Shown in pieces: positions 28,705 through 39,932 of a stretch of DNA of 64,000 nucleotides. Position 1 is the stretch's first letter, and each line of letters begins with the position of its first letter. A program made the translations under genes and the position numbers. The notes below the pieces were generated by a model, which worked only from the letters and a program-made list of their open reading frames with translations, had not been told where the DNA came from and did no database searches. Source of the stretch: Pseudomonas frederiksbergensis (lineage in GTDB: Bacteria; Pseudomonadota; Gammaproteobacteria; Pseudomonadales; Pseudomonadaceae); the NCBI RefSeq assembly GCF_900105495.1, contig NZ_FNTF01000002.1, forward strand, positions 657,501 through 721,500, read 5' to 3'.

Positions 28705-29175
28705 TCAGCGCAACACCGGCAAACTCGTCGTTGATTTGATCTCCGACAACGCCACAATCGAGTTCACCTCCTGGATCCCCGGCACCATCGACAGCTTCTC
28801 GAAGAAGAAGCGCTCATACGCCTCGATGTCCGCCGTCACAATCCGCAGCAAGAAATCCACCGACCCCATCAGCACATAACACTCCAGCACTTCGGGAAAA
28901 CCGCGAATCGCCTCGGTGAATTCGGTGAAGTTCGATCGCCCGTGAGCGTTGAGTTTGATTTCGGCGAAGATCTGCGTGTTAAGCCCGATTTTCTTCCGGT
29001 CAAGCAAGGTCACCTGCCCGCGAATGATCCCCTCCTCCTTCATCCGCTGAATCCGCCGCCAGCACGGCGACTGCGACAGCCCCACCTGTTCGGCAATCTG
29101 TGCACTGGAAAGCGAAGCGTCCTCTTGCAGCAACGCGAGAATCTTGCGGTCGTAGCCATCCAATTCGCTATGCAT
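28705..29175 (-). CDS. Lrp/AsnC-family transcriptional regulator
   Basis: A 156-residue regulator: helix-turn-helix near 10-55 (LDGYDRKILALLQEDASLSS, then IAEQVGLSQSPCWRRIQRM) and a RAM/ligand-binding domain with the Lrp-type GxxDFLLRI segment (VLMGSVDFLLRIVTADIEAYERFF). It probably senses an amino acid. The divergent gene at 29301 starts 125 bp away and is the obvious candidate target, along with the regulator itself. The ligand cannot be predicted. Confidence 0.9.
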   Translation of the reverse strand: MHSELDGYDRKILALLQEDASLSSAQIAEQVGLSQSPCWRRIQRMKEEGIIRGQVTLLDRKKIGLNTQIFAEIKLNAHGRSNFTEFTEAIRGFPEVLECYVLMGSVDFLLRIVTADIEAYERFFFEKLSMVPGIQEVNSIVALSEIKSTTSLPVLR

Positions 29176-29300
29176 AAAAAAACCTTAAATTGATAACTTA
29201 CCGAATCGAGCAATTCAAACAATCGCCAATATGCCCAATCATAGATAAGAAATGCCCGGCACCGAATGTAAAAATTCCTCCACCAGTTTGGAGAACGAGC

Positions 29301-29639
29301 ATGCCGCATCTAGAAGCCGTCAACACCCCGCACACCCGCGCCGATGTCTGGAACGTCAGCAACGCCCACTGCCGCGTGCACTATCAACTGTTAGCCGAGG
29401 CCGAACCCGACCTGCTGTGCCGGGCGCTCAACCTGTTCGCTTTGCAGTTTCTGACACCGCAACAGGTCAGCGTGCAGCGAATGGACGATCTGTTGTCGAT
29501 CGCCATCGTGATAGACGGCCTGAGCTGGCACCGCGCCCAGGTGATCGCAGAAAAATTACGTAACCTGATCAGCGTCTGTTCGGTTGATCTGCAAGCGGTT
29601 GATTGCATGTGGAATGAACCGGCTCAGGCGGCGGGCTGA
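29301..29639 (+). CDS. small protein of unknown function, possible ACT-like domain
   Basis: ATG 29301 with TTGGAGAA upstream gives 112 residues; the frame is open further upstream but without a ribosome binding site. Hydrophobicity suggests a beta-alpha-beta-beta-alpha-beta order across HCRVHYQLL...DLLCRALNLFALQFLTPQQVSVQ...LLSIAIVID...HRAQVIAEKLRNLISVCSVDLQ, which resembles an ACT or RAM-type small-ligand domain. It is divergent from an Lrp-type regulator. It has no signal peptide or membrane segment. I cannot assign a function. Confidence 0.6.
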   Translation: MPHLEAVNTPHTRADVWNVSNAHCRVHYQLLAEAEPDLLCRALNLFALQFLTPQQVSVQRMDDLLSIAIVIDGLSWHRAQVIAEKLRNLISVCSVDLQAVDCMWNEPAQAAG

Positions 29640-29729
29640 AAAAACTCGACACGGCTTCGTCGCGTAGTGGCCCAACGGTCTGCGGGTCCGCGACTATCCT
29701 TTGCGAACTGTTGTTCATGAGGAGCCCGC

Positions 29730-31514
29730 ATGTCCGTTCAACTTGCCATTCAGGACCGCTGGCTGGATCTCAATGATTTGCTGCGTGAACTGGTCGCCCA
29801 AGGTTTCATCAGCCAGGACTCGGCCGAACACGCGCTCAATGCTCGACGCCGTCACGCTGCCAATGGCCAGATGCACCCGCTGGAATTCATTGCCAGCCAA
29901 CTGCTGGACGATCTCAGCCGTCCCGGTAAACACCTTGATCTGGAAAGCCTGACCCTGTGGCTGTCGCAACAGGCCGGTCAGCCTTATCTTCGTATCGATC
30001 CGCTGAAAATCAACGTTGCAGCGATTACGCCGCTGATGTCCTACGCCTTCGCCCAGCGCCACAAGATTCTGGCGGTGTCCATCGACCGCGACGCGGTGAC
30101 CGTGGCCAGCGCCCAGCCCTACGTCACCGGTTGGGAAGCCGACCTGACCCATGTGCTGAAGCTGCCGATCAAGCGTGTGGTTGCCAACCCGGTGGATATC
30201 CAGCGCTTCAGCGTGGAGTTTTTCCGCCTGGCCAAATCGGTCAGCGGCGCGACCAACGCCGATCAGCAGATGAACACCCTGGGCAATTTCGAGCAGTTGC
30301 TCAACCTCGGCGCCAGCGACCAGGAACCGGACGCCAACGACGCGCACATCGTCAACATCGTCGATTGGCTGTTTCAGTACGCGTTCCAGCAACGCGCCAG
30401 TGACATCCACATCGAACCCCGGCGCGAACAAGGCACGGTGCGCTTTCGCATCGACGGCGTGCTGCACAACGTCTATCAATTCCCGCCGCAAGTGACCATG
30501 GCCATCGTCAGCCGCCTGAAAAGCCTGGGGCGGATGAACGTCGCAGAAAAACGCAAACCCCAGGACGGCCGGGTGAAAACCAAGACCCCGGGCGGTGGCG
30601 AAGTCGAGCTGCGGCTGTCGACATTACCCACTGCGTTCGGCGAAAAAATGGTCATGCGGATCTTCGACCCGGAAGTACTGCTCAAGAACTTCGATCAGTT
30701 GGGCTTCTCCGCCGATGACTTGCGCCGCTGGCAGGACATGACGAGCCAGCCCAACGGCATCATCCTGGTCACCGGGCCGACCGGTTCCGGCAAGACCACC
30801 ACGCTGTACACCACCCTGAAGAAACTGGCGACGCCGGAGGTCAACCTCTGCACCATCGAAGACCCGATCGAAATGGTCGAGCCGGCGTTCAACCAGATGC
30901 AGGTCCAGCACAACATCGACCTGACCTTCGCCGCCGGTGTGCGCGCGCTGATGCGGCAGGATCCCGACATCATCATGATCGGTGAGATCCGTGATCTGGA
31001 AACCGCTGAAATGGCGATCCAGGCTGCGCTCACTGGCCACTTGGTGCTCTCGACGCTGCACACCAACGATGCGCCGAGCGCAATCAGCCGCTTGCTGGAA
31101 CTGGGCGTGCCGCATTACCTGATCAAAGCCACGGTGCTTGGCGTCATGGCCCAGCGCCTGGTCCGCACCTTGTGCCCGCATTGCAAGGCGCCGCTGACCC
31201 TGGGTGAAGAAGACTGGCAAACCCTGACGCGGCCCTGGCAGGCACCGTTGCCGCACAACGCACATCGTGCCATCGGTTGCCTTGAATGCCGCGATACCGG
31301 TTACCGCGGCCGCGCCGGGGTCTACGAAATCATGCAGCTGACGGACGGCGTCAAAGCGCTGATCAGCCCCGACACCGATTTGCTGGCCGTGCGGCGACAG
31401 GCGTTCAAGGAAGGCATGCGCAGCTTGCGATTGTCAGGCGCGCAGAAAGTGGCGGCGGGTTTGACGACGATTGAGGAGGTGTTGCGGGTAACGCCGCAGA
31501 GCGAGCAAAAGTAG
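29730..31514 (+). CDS. PilB/GspE-like secretion ATPase without a visible partner
   Basis: A 594-residue type II/IV secretion ATPase. An MshEN-like N-terminus (to about 130) is followed by the GspE core: Walker A GPTGSGKTT near 347-355, the Asp box in NLCTIEDPIEMVE, and Walker B DIIMIGEIRD near 412. Two CxxC pairs (CPHC near 481, CLEC near 517) form the zinc-binding insert of these ATPases. It would power pilus assembly or protein secretion, but no pilin, inner-membrane GspF or secretin gene is near, so its partner is unknown. P. aeruginosa has a similar lone gene at the matching locus. Confidence 0.88.
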   Translation: MSVQLAIQDRWLDLNDLLRELVAQGFISQDSAEHALNARRRHAANGQMHPLEFIASQLLDDLSRPGKHLDLESLTLWLSQQAGQPYLRIDPLKINVAAITPLMSYAFAQRHKILAVSIDRDAVTVASAQPYVTGWEADLTHVLKLPIKRVVANPVDIQRFSVEFFRLAKSVSGATNADQQMNTLGNFEQLLNLGASDQEPDANDAHIVNIVDWLFQYAFQQRASDIHIEPRREQGTVRFRIDGVLHNVYQFPPQVTMAIVSRLKSLGRMNVAEKRKPQDGRVKTKTPGGGEVELRLSTLPTAFGEKMVMRIFDPEVLLKNFDQLGFSADDLRRWQDMTSQPNGIILVTGPTGSGKTTTLYTTLKKLATPEVNLCTIEDPIEMVEPAFNQMQVQHNIDLTFAAGVRALMRQDPDIIMIGEIRDLETAEMAIQAALTGHLVLSTLHTNDAPSAISRLLELGVPHYLIKATVLGVMAQRLVRTLCPHCKAPLTLGEEDWQTLTRPWQAPLPHNAHRAIGCLECRDTGYRGRAGVYEIMQLTDGVKALISPDTDLLAVRRQAFKEGMRSLRLSGAQKVAAGLTTIEEVLRVTPQSEQK

Positions 31515-31586
31515 GCGCGGCCGCTATGGAACTCGATTGGGGAATTGGCAATCAAAGGCCGTAGTTAACCAGTGGAGTCACCCAAT

Positions 31587-31904
31587 ATGCGTTTCAAACT
31601 TGCTGTCGCTACCATCGCCTTGTTGTCCCTTCCTGTCGGTTCGGCGATGGCTGATAGCTTTTGGCGTAACGTCATCTCATCCGGTGCGACCACCGGTTCG
31701 ACCTACCTGACGTTCAAGGATCACAAACTGATCGTTGCTGCCCAGGACGATGCCGGCAGCTTTGTCGCCAGCGACGGCGGCATTCGCGGTCCATACCTGG
31801 AGGCCGCGATGCAGAAAGTCCGTGCCGACAACCCTGGCCTGCAAGCCACGGACATGGAACTGGCGAACGCGATCCTGGCGAAGAATGCCGTCGCGTCGAA
31901 TTAA
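31587..31904 (+). CDS. DUF2388-family secreted protein
   Basis: ATG 31587 with GTGGAG upstream gives 105 residues; an in-frame ATG at 31572 lacks a ribosome binding site. A signal peptide (MRFKLAVATIALLSLPVGSAMA) is followed by the family signature SFWRNVISSGATTGSTYLTF and DHKLIVAAQDDAGSFVAS. Such proteins are common in pseudomonads, often in tandem copies, and have no known function. It probably acts in the periplasm. It is 72 bp after the secretion ATPase and has its own terminator. Confidence 0.82.
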   Translation: MRFKLAVATIALLSLPVGSAMADSFWRNVISSGATTGSTYLTFKDHKLIVAAQDDAGSFVASDGGIRGPYLEAAMQKVRADNPGLQATDMELANAILAKNAVASN

Positions 31905-31919
31905 GATTTACCGCTGAAC

Positions 31920-31950
31920 AAAAATGCCGCTCCCATGAGCGGCATTTTTT
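31920..31950 (+). terminator. terminator after the DUF2388 gene
   Basis: AAAAATGCCGCTC and GAGCGGCATTTTT form a long stem with a 4-base loop (CCAT) and a T-run. It begins 16 bp past the stop codon. Confidence 0.88.
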
Positions 31951-31967
31951 ATGCCTGATACAAAACC

Positions 31968-32059
31968 CTGTGGGAGCGAGCCTGCTCGCGATAGCGGTAG
32001 ATCAGTCGAAATCATCCACGACTGTCACACCGCTATCGCGAGCAGGCTCGCTCCCACAG
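31968..32059. repeat. REP pair (GGGAGCGAGCCTGCTCGCG family)
   Basis: CTGTGGGAGCGAGCCTGCTC and its right-hand complement enclose an ATAGCGGT/CCGCTAT pair. It is nearly the same as the element at 25782. It sits between the convergent DUF2388 gene and gcvP. Confidence 0.85.
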
Positions 32060-32081
32060 TGGATTTGTATCTCCCGTGAGA

Positions 32082-34955
<2,874 letters not shown>

Positions 34956-35040
34956 GACGGGCTCTCTCTTGACTGGCGCTCAACGTCGATGCAACACGGT
35001 CAAACCAGCATAGCAGTCGATGTCCCTGTGTCCCTGAAGA

Positions 35041-35135
35041 TCAAAAGATCGCAGCCTCGTTTCACTCGACAGCTCCTACAGGGATCGCATTCCAATGTAG
35101 GAGCTGTCGAGTGAAACGAGGCTGCGATCTTTTGA
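35041..35135. repeat. 40-bp perfect inverted repeat (REP family) between gcvH and gcvP
   Basis: The arms 35041-35080 and 35096-35135 are exact reverse complements over 40 bp, with a 15-base loop. The arms contain AGATCGCAGCCTCG and GTAGGAGCTGTCGA, so it is related to the elements at 251 and 5589. It would form a very stable hairpin on either strand. Confidence 0.85.
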
Positions 35136-35144
35136 TTTTGAGAA

Positions 35145-35172
35145 TAAAAAAGCCCCGACAAGTCGGGGCTTT
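35145..35172 (-). terminator. terminator after gcvH
   Basis: On the minus strand AGCCCCGAC and GTCGGGGCT form a 9-bp stem with a 2-base loop, ending in a T6 run. It begins 20 bp after the gcvH stop and should limit read-through into gcvP. Confidence 0.85.
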
Positions 35173-35191
35173 GGGGGGTGACGCTTAAGGC

Positions 35192-35575
35192 TTACTCGCC
35201 GATGGCGGCCTTGTAGCCTGCTGCATCGAGCAGCTTGTCCAGATCGCCAGCGTTGCTTGGCTTGAGCTTGAAGATCCAGGCACCGTACGGGTCGGAGTTG
35301 AGCAACTCAGGGTTAGCGCTCAGTTCTTCGTTGATGGCAATCACTTCACCGGCAACCGGGGAGTAGATGTCCGAAGCGGCTTTAACCGACTCCACCACAC
35401 CGGATTGATCACCGGCAGCGAAGACTGTCCCGACTTCGGTCAGCTCAACGAACACCACGTCGCCCAAGGCTTCCTGAGCGTGATCGCTGATGCCCACGGT
35501 GACGCTGCCATCGGCTTCGAGACGGGCCCACTCGTGACTTTCGGCAAAACGCAGGTCGGCAGGAATATCGCTCAT
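35192..35575 (-). CDS. gcvH: glycine cleavage H-protein GcvH
   Basis: ATG 35575 gives 127 residues starting [20 protein letters not shown]; longer upstream reading overlaps the gcvT end. The lipoyl lysine is Lys65 in [18 protein letters not shown]. It shuttles the aminomethyl group from GcvP to GcvT. It follows gcvT after 50 bp. Confidence 0.94.
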   Translation of the reverse strand: MSDIPADLRFAESHEWARLEADGSVTVGISDHAQEALGDVVFVELTEVGTVFAAGDQSGVVESVKAASDIYSPVAGEVIAINEELSANPELLNSDPYGAWIFKLKPSNAGDLDKLLDAAGYKAAIGE

Positions 35576-35625
35576 GTTCTGTGTCCTCAAGAGAATTGTC
35601 AGCGGTCGTTGCCCGCCAGAAAAGG

Positions 35626-36708
35626 TTAGATCAAGGTTTTGCCATGGCGTACGAAGGTCGGTTTGACCACTCGGACCGGGTACCACTTGCCACGGATTTC
35701 CACTTCTGCGCGGTCGGCTGTCGCCATCGGCACGCGCGCCAGGGCAATCGACTTGCTAAGCGTAGGAGAGAAACTACCACTGGTGATCTCCCCTTCGCCA
35801 ACATTGGCGATGCGGACCACTTGATGAGCGCGCAAAACCCCACGCTCCTCAAGGACCAGACCGACCAGTTTGTGCTGCACACCACCCGCCCGTTCGGCTT
35901 CAAGAGCGCTGCGGCCGATGAACTGGCGAGTGGCCGGTTCCCACGCAATGCTCCAGGCCATGTTGGAGGCCAGTGGTGAAACGTCTTGATGAATGTCCTG
36001 ACCGTAGAGGTTCATACCGGCTTCGACCCGCAGCGTATCGCGTGCCCCGAGGCCGATCGGCGAAATGCCCGCGCCCACCAGATCGTTGAAAAATCCTGGC
36101 GCTTGATTGGCCGGCAGCACGATTTCCAGGCCATCTTCGCCGGTGTAGCCCGTGCGTGCGATGAACCAGTCACCATCGGCCTGGCCTTCGAAGGGCTTGA
36201 GCATCTGAATCAGGTTGCCCCGGGACTGGGTCACCAGTTCCGAGATTTTGTGCCGGGCGTGGGGCCCCTGAATGGCCAGCATCGCCAACTCGGAGCGCTC
36301 GTTGAGCTGCACCTTGAAACCTTCGAGGTGAGCCTGCATCCAGGCGAGGTCCTGATTACGGGTGGAGGCGTTGACCACCAGCCGATACCCGTCGTCGAGA
36401 CGGTAGACGATCATGTCGTCGACGATGCCGCCGCGCTCGTTGAGCATGGTGCTGTACAAGGCACGGCCAGGGCTGTGCAGACGTTCGACATCATTGGCCA
36501 ACAAATGCTGGAGCCAAACCTTGGCCTGAGGGCCGCTGACATCGATCACGGTCATGTGGGATACATCGAAAACCCCACAATCGCGGCGCACCTGATGGTG
36601 TTCCTCGACCTGCGAGCCGTAATGCAAAGGCATATCCCAACCGCCAAAATCGACCATCTTCGCGCCGAGGGCGAGATGAAGGTCATACAGAGGCGTGCGC
36701 TGTCCCAT
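35626..36708 (-). CDS. gcvT: glycine cleavage aminomethyltransferase GcvT
   Basis: A 360-residue T-protein starting [33 protein letters not shown], with the tetrahydrofolate-binding and C-terminal barrel segments ([20 protein letters not shown]) in order. It transfers the methylene group to tetrahydrofolate. An AAGGAG ribosome binding site precedes the ATG. The 122-base leader upstream contains two hairpins and no recognisable glycine riboswitch. Confidence 0.94.
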   Translation of the reverse strand: MGQRTPLYDLHLALGAKMVDFGGWDMPLHYGSQVEEHHQVRRDCGVFDVSHMTVIDVSGPQAKVWLQHLLANDVERLHSPGRALYSTMLNERGGIVDDMIVYRLDDGYRLVVNASTRNQDLAWMQAHLEGFKVQLNERSELAMLAIQGPHARHKISELVTQSRGNLIQMLKPFEGQADGDWFIARTGYTGEDGLEIVLPANQAPGFFNDLVGAGISPIGLGARDTLRVEAGMNLYGQDIHQDVSPLASNMAWSIAWEPATRQFIGRSALEAERAGGVQHKLVGLVLEERGVLRAHQVVRIANVGEGEITSGSFSPTLSKSIALARVPMATADRAEVEIRGKWYPVRVVKPTFVRHGKTLI

Positions 36709-36759
36709 GGGTTTCTCCTTCCGGGCGTGGCGAAGGTGCGGGCCGGTACTGCACGGGGT

Positions 36760-36784
36760 GAAAGCCTTGAAACAGAAGGCTTTC
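36760..36784 (-). promoter_or_regulatory. gcvT leader hairpin 1
   Basis: GAAAGCCTT and AAGGCTTTC form a perfect 9-bp stem with a 7-base loop, about 52-76 bases upstream of the gcvT start. There is no T-run, so it is not a simple terminator. Confidence 0.5.
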
Positions 36785-36802
36785 AGCCGATTTCAGCTAC
36801 CT

Positions 36803-36841
36803 GGTCCGTAGGACGGACCGCACCGAATGCCGCGCATTGTA
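36803..36841 (-). promoter_or_regulatory. gcvT leader hairpin 2 and -10 box
   Basis: GGTCCGT and ACGGACC (36803-36819) form a 7-bp stem with a CCT loop. On the minus strand TACAAT at 36836-36841 is a good -10 match. A start near 36830 would place the hairpin at the very 5' end of the mRNA. The -35 (TGCCAG, 16-bp spacer) is weak. Confidence 0.45.
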
Positions 36842-36864
36842 GCCTCAAGGTGTAGGACTGGCAC

Positions 36865-38508
36865 CTAGGCGTTTCGATGCGCTGAACGTCGAATCAATCC
36901 GATGACCGGTAACAGCCCGACCAAAACCAGGGTCAGGGCAGGCAACGAGGCTCTCGCCCACTCGCCTTCGCTGGTCATTTCGAAGATGCGTACCGCCAGC
37001 GTGTCCCAGCCAAACGGGCGCATCAGAAGGGTCGCGGGCATTTCCTTGAGCACATCGACGAACACCAGCAACGCGGCGCTCAACGTTCCAGGCAGCAATA
37101 ACGGCAGATACACTTTGAAAAACAGTCGTGGCCCACTGACGCCAAGGCTACGTGCCGCTTCAGGCAAAGATGGCCGTATTCGCGCCAGACTGCTTTCCAG
37201 CGGCCCATAAGCCACCGCGATGAAACGCACCAGGTAGGCCAGCAACAACGCCGACAGGCTGCCCAGCAGCAATGGCTTGCCGGCGCCGCCCAGCCAACCC
37301 GACAACGGGATCACCAGTTCGCGGTCCAGGTAACTGAACGCCAACATGATCGACACCGCCAGCACCGAACCCGGCAAGGCGTAACCGAGGTTGGCCAGGC
37401 TGATGCCGGAGCGGATCGCTCGGGTCGGTGCCAGACGCCGGGCAAACGCCAGCACTAAAGCCACACTGACGGTGATCAGCGCCGCCATGCCGCCCAGGTA
37501 CAGGGTATGGACGATCAGTCCCGCGTAACGCTCATCGAGGTCGAAACGCCCGCGCTGCCAGAACCACACCACCAGTTGAAGCACGGGAATGACGAAAGCG
37601 CAGGCGAACACCAGGCCGCACCAACTCATGGCCGCCAGCGCCTTGAAACCGCGCAGGTGATACAACGCCTTGACCCGCGGTCGTTCGTTGCTCGCCCGGT
37701 TGGCCCCGCGTGCACGGCGCTCGCCGTACAGCACGACCATCACCACCAGCAGCAACAGGCTGGCCAGTTGCGCAGCGGTGGAGAGGCTGAAGAATCCGTA
37801 CCAGGTCTTGTAAATGGCGGTGGTGAACGTGTCGAAGTTGAACACCGACACCGCGCCGAAATCCGCCAGGGTTTCCATCAACGCCAGCGCCACGCCAGCG
37901 CCGATGGCCGGGCGCGCCATGGGCAACGCGACTCGCCAGAACGCTTGCCACGGGGATTGCCCCAGGACTCGCGCCGCTTCCATCAAGCCTTTGCCCTGAG
38001 CCAGGAATGCGGTTCGCGCCAACAGGTAAACGTAGGGATAAAAGACCAGCACCAGGACCAGAATCACTCCGCCGGTGGAGCGCACGCGCGGCAACCTCAA
38101 CCCCGTGCCGAACCATTCGCGCAACAGGGTTTGCACGGGCCCGGCGAAATCCAACAGGCCGACGAAGACGAACGCCAGCACATAGGCGGGAATCGCGAAT
38201 GGCAGCATCAGCGCCCAGTCCAGCCAACGTCGACCGGGGAATTCGCAGAGGCTGGTGAGCCAGGCCAGGCTTACACCCAAGAGCGTCACACCGATACCAA
38301 CGCCGAGCACCAGGGTCAGGGTATTGCCCAGCAAGCGCGGCATTTGGGTATCCCAGAGGTGGGACCAGATTTGAAGATCGACGGTTTGCCATGACAACAG
38401 CAAAACGCTGAGGGGCAACAGGACCAGCGCAGCGATGGCGAAGACCAGGGGTACCAGCGGCGTTGGGCGGGGTGGGCCAAGGAGATTCTCTAGAAAATAT
38501 TGGGCCAA
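36865..38508 (-). CDS. iron(III) ABC transporter permease (FbpB/AfuB type), N-terminus uncertain
   Basis: A large permease made of two fused halves, each with a permease core and EAA-type loop (LMEAARVLGQSPWQAFWRVALP and LPEAARSLGVSGPRLFFKVYLP). It would import Fe(III) with the binding protein at 38694; no ATPase gene is nearby, as in P. aeruginosa. The in-frame reading has no ATG after the REP element; a TTG at 38508 gives 547 residues. In the next frame a TTG at 38480 reads LAHPAQRRWYP, a more natural N-terminus, which would join the main frame if one C were inserted in the four-C run at 38448-38451. So this may be a frameshift or a sequencing error. Longer in-frame reading to 38679 would translate REP DNA and is unlikely. 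Confidence 0.82.
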   Translation of the reverse strand: MAQYFLENLLGPPRPTPLVPLVFAIAALVLLPLSVLLLSWQTVDLQIWSHLWDTQMPRLLGNTLTLVLGVGIGVTLLGVSLAWLTSLCEFPGRRWLDWALMLPFAIPAYVLAFVFVGLLDFAGPVQTLLREWFGTGLRLPRVRSTGGVILVLVLVFYPYVYLLARTAFLAQGKGLMEAARVLGQSPWQAFWRVALPMARPAIGAGVALALMETLADFGAVSVFNFDTFTTAIYKTWYGFFSLSTAAQLASLLLLVVMVVLYGERRARGANRASNERPRVKALYHLRGFKALAAMSWCGLVFACAFVIPVLQLVVWFWQRGRFDLDERYAGLIVHTLYLGGMAALITVSVALVLAFARRLAPTRAIRSGISLANLGYALPGSVLAVSIMLAFSYLDRELVIPLSGWLGGAGKPLLLGSLSALLLAYLVRFIAVAYGPLESSLARIRPSLPEAARSLGVSGPRLFFKVYLPLLLPGTLSAALLVFVDVLKEMPATLLMRPFGWDTLAVRIFEMTSEGEWARASLPALTLVLVGLLPVIGLIRRSAHRNA

Positions 38509-38534
38509 CTCTAACCTGAAGTCGGCTCCATTTT

Positions 38535-38662
38535 GTGGCGAGGGAGCTTGCTCCCGCTCGGGTGCGAAGCAGCCGCAGGAGGTTATCAGATCATCTCGAT
38601 CCTGACCTGTCGATGCCAACGGGGCCGCTTCGCAGCCCAGCGGGAGCAAGCTCCCTCGCCAC
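38535..38662. repeat. REP pair (GTGGCGAGGGAGCTTGCTCCC family)
   Basis: GTGGCGAGGGAGCTTGCTCC and its complement form the outer arms, with a weaker CGAAGC/GCTTCG pair inside. It lies in the gap between the iron-binding protein gene and the permease gene, and may uncouple their expression. Confidence 0.85.
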
Positions 38663-38693
38663 AGGTAGCCGCTCGCCACAATAACGGTGGGGG

Positions 38694-39698
38694 TCAGTTC
38701 CAGCCAGCCCGATCCATCATGCGAATCGCTTCAGCCTGACGCTTGCCGGCAATTTCCACAGGCAACGTATCAGCCACAAACTTGCCCCAGCCCGCCACTT
38801 CTGCAGAAGGTTGAACCGCAGGGTTGGCCGGGAATTCCTGGTTCACGTCAGCGAAAATCTTCTGCGCTTCAGGCGTGGTCATCCACTCTACCAGCGCCTT
38901 GGCGGCTTCCGGATGCGGGGCGTGTTTGGTCAGGCCGATGCCCGACAGGTTGACGTGCACGCCACGGTCACCCTGGTTTGGCCAGAACAGCTTCACCGGC
39001 AGGTCTGGCTTCTGCTTGTGCAGACGACCGTAGTAATAGGTATTGACGATACCGACGTCGCATTGACCCGCGTTGATGGCTTCCAGCACCGCGACGTCAT
39101 CGGAGAACACATCGGTGGACAGGTTATTCACCCAGCCCTTGAGAATTTTCTCGGTTTTGTCGGCGCCATGGACTTCGATCATGGTGGCGGTCAGGGACTG
39201 GTTGTAGACCTTCTTCGACGTGCGCAGGCACAGGCGGCCTTCCCACTGCTTGTCTGCCAGCGCCTCGTAGGTGGTCAACTCACCGGGTTTCACCCGATCG
39301 GTGGAGTAAGCAATGGTCCGCGCCCGCAGGCTCAGGCCAGTCCAGGCATGGGCGGATGAGCGGTATTGCAGCGGGATGTTGGCGTCGATCACCTTGGAGG
39401 TGAACGGTTGCAGGATGCCCATTTGCTCGGCCTGCCAGAGGTTGCCGGCATCGACGGTCAGCAGCAGATCCGCGGTAGCGTTCTCGCCCTCGGCCTTGAT
39501 CCGCTGCATCAGCGGCGCTTCCTTGTCGGTGATGAACTTCACCTGCACACCGGTTTTTGCGGTGTAGGCATCGAAGACCGGCTTGATCAGCTCGTCGATA
39601 CGCGAGGAATAAACCACCACCTCGTCAGCGGCCTGGGCCGCAGTGCTACCAATCAGGGTCAGGGCGAGCGCGGTCAATAGACGCTTCGGTACCAACAT
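38694..39698 (-). CDS. iron(III)-binding periplasmic protein (FbpA/AfuA type)
   Basis: ATG 39698 gives 334 residues with a signal peptide ending [17 protein letters not shown]. The FbpA-family core is evident: [39 protein letters not shown], and the paired tyrosines in [11 protein letters not shown] used for iron binding. It passes Fe(III) to the permease encoded downstream. A longer in-frame extension upstream would translate a REP element and is not accepted. Confidence 0.9.
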   Translation of the reverse strand: MLVPKRLLTALALTLIGSTAAQAADEVVVYSSRIDELIKPVFDAYTAKTGVQVKFITDKEAPLMQRIKAEGENATADLLLTVDAGNLWQAEQMGILQPFTSKVIDANIPLQYRSSAHAWTGLSLRARTIAYSTDRVKPGELTTYEALADKQWEGRLCLRTSKKVYNQSLTATMIEVHGADKTEKILKGWVNNLSTDVFSDDVAVLEAINAGQCDVGIVNTYYYGRLHKQKPDLPVKLFWPNQGDRGVHVNLSGIGLTKHAPHPEAAKALVEWMTTPEAQKIFADVNQEFPANPAVQPSAEVAGWGKFVADTLPVEIAGKRQAEAIRMMDRAGWN

Positions 39699-39810
39699 GG
39701 GAGCGATCCTCGATTGAAAAAATGAAGCCAAATGATATGGACTCACATTTACCTTCTCAATCGAACAGTTGGTGGAGACGTTACCAGATGTTGCACGGAA
39801 CCATGGACAA

Positions 39811-39930
39811 TGTGGCGAGGGGGCTTGCCCCCGTTCGAGCGCGAAGCGGTCGCAAATCGAAATGCAAGGTTTGTCTGAAGATATGCCGGGGCTGCTTCGC
39901 AACCCAACGGGGGCAAGCCCCCTCGCCACA
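39811..39930. repeat. REP pair (GTGGCGAGGGGGCTTGCCCCC family)
   Basis: TGTGGCGAGGGGGCTTGCCC and its complement form the outer arms, with GCGAAGC/GCTTCGC inside. It is a variant of the element at 38535. It lies between ubiI and the iron-binding protein gene. Confidence 0.85.
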
Positions 39931-39932
39931 GG

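Noticed and set aside
36709..36864. Glycine riboswitch upstream of gcvT
   Set aside because: I could not find the paired aptamer core or the kink-turn sequence, only two simple hairpins.
38509..38679. N-terminal extension of the iron permease up to ATG 38679
   Set aside because: The extra residues are translated REP sequence, which is unlikely to be part of the protein.
39699..39929. N-terminal extension of the iron-binding protein
   Set aside because: It translates a REP element and lies ahead of a proper signal peptide beginning at 39698.
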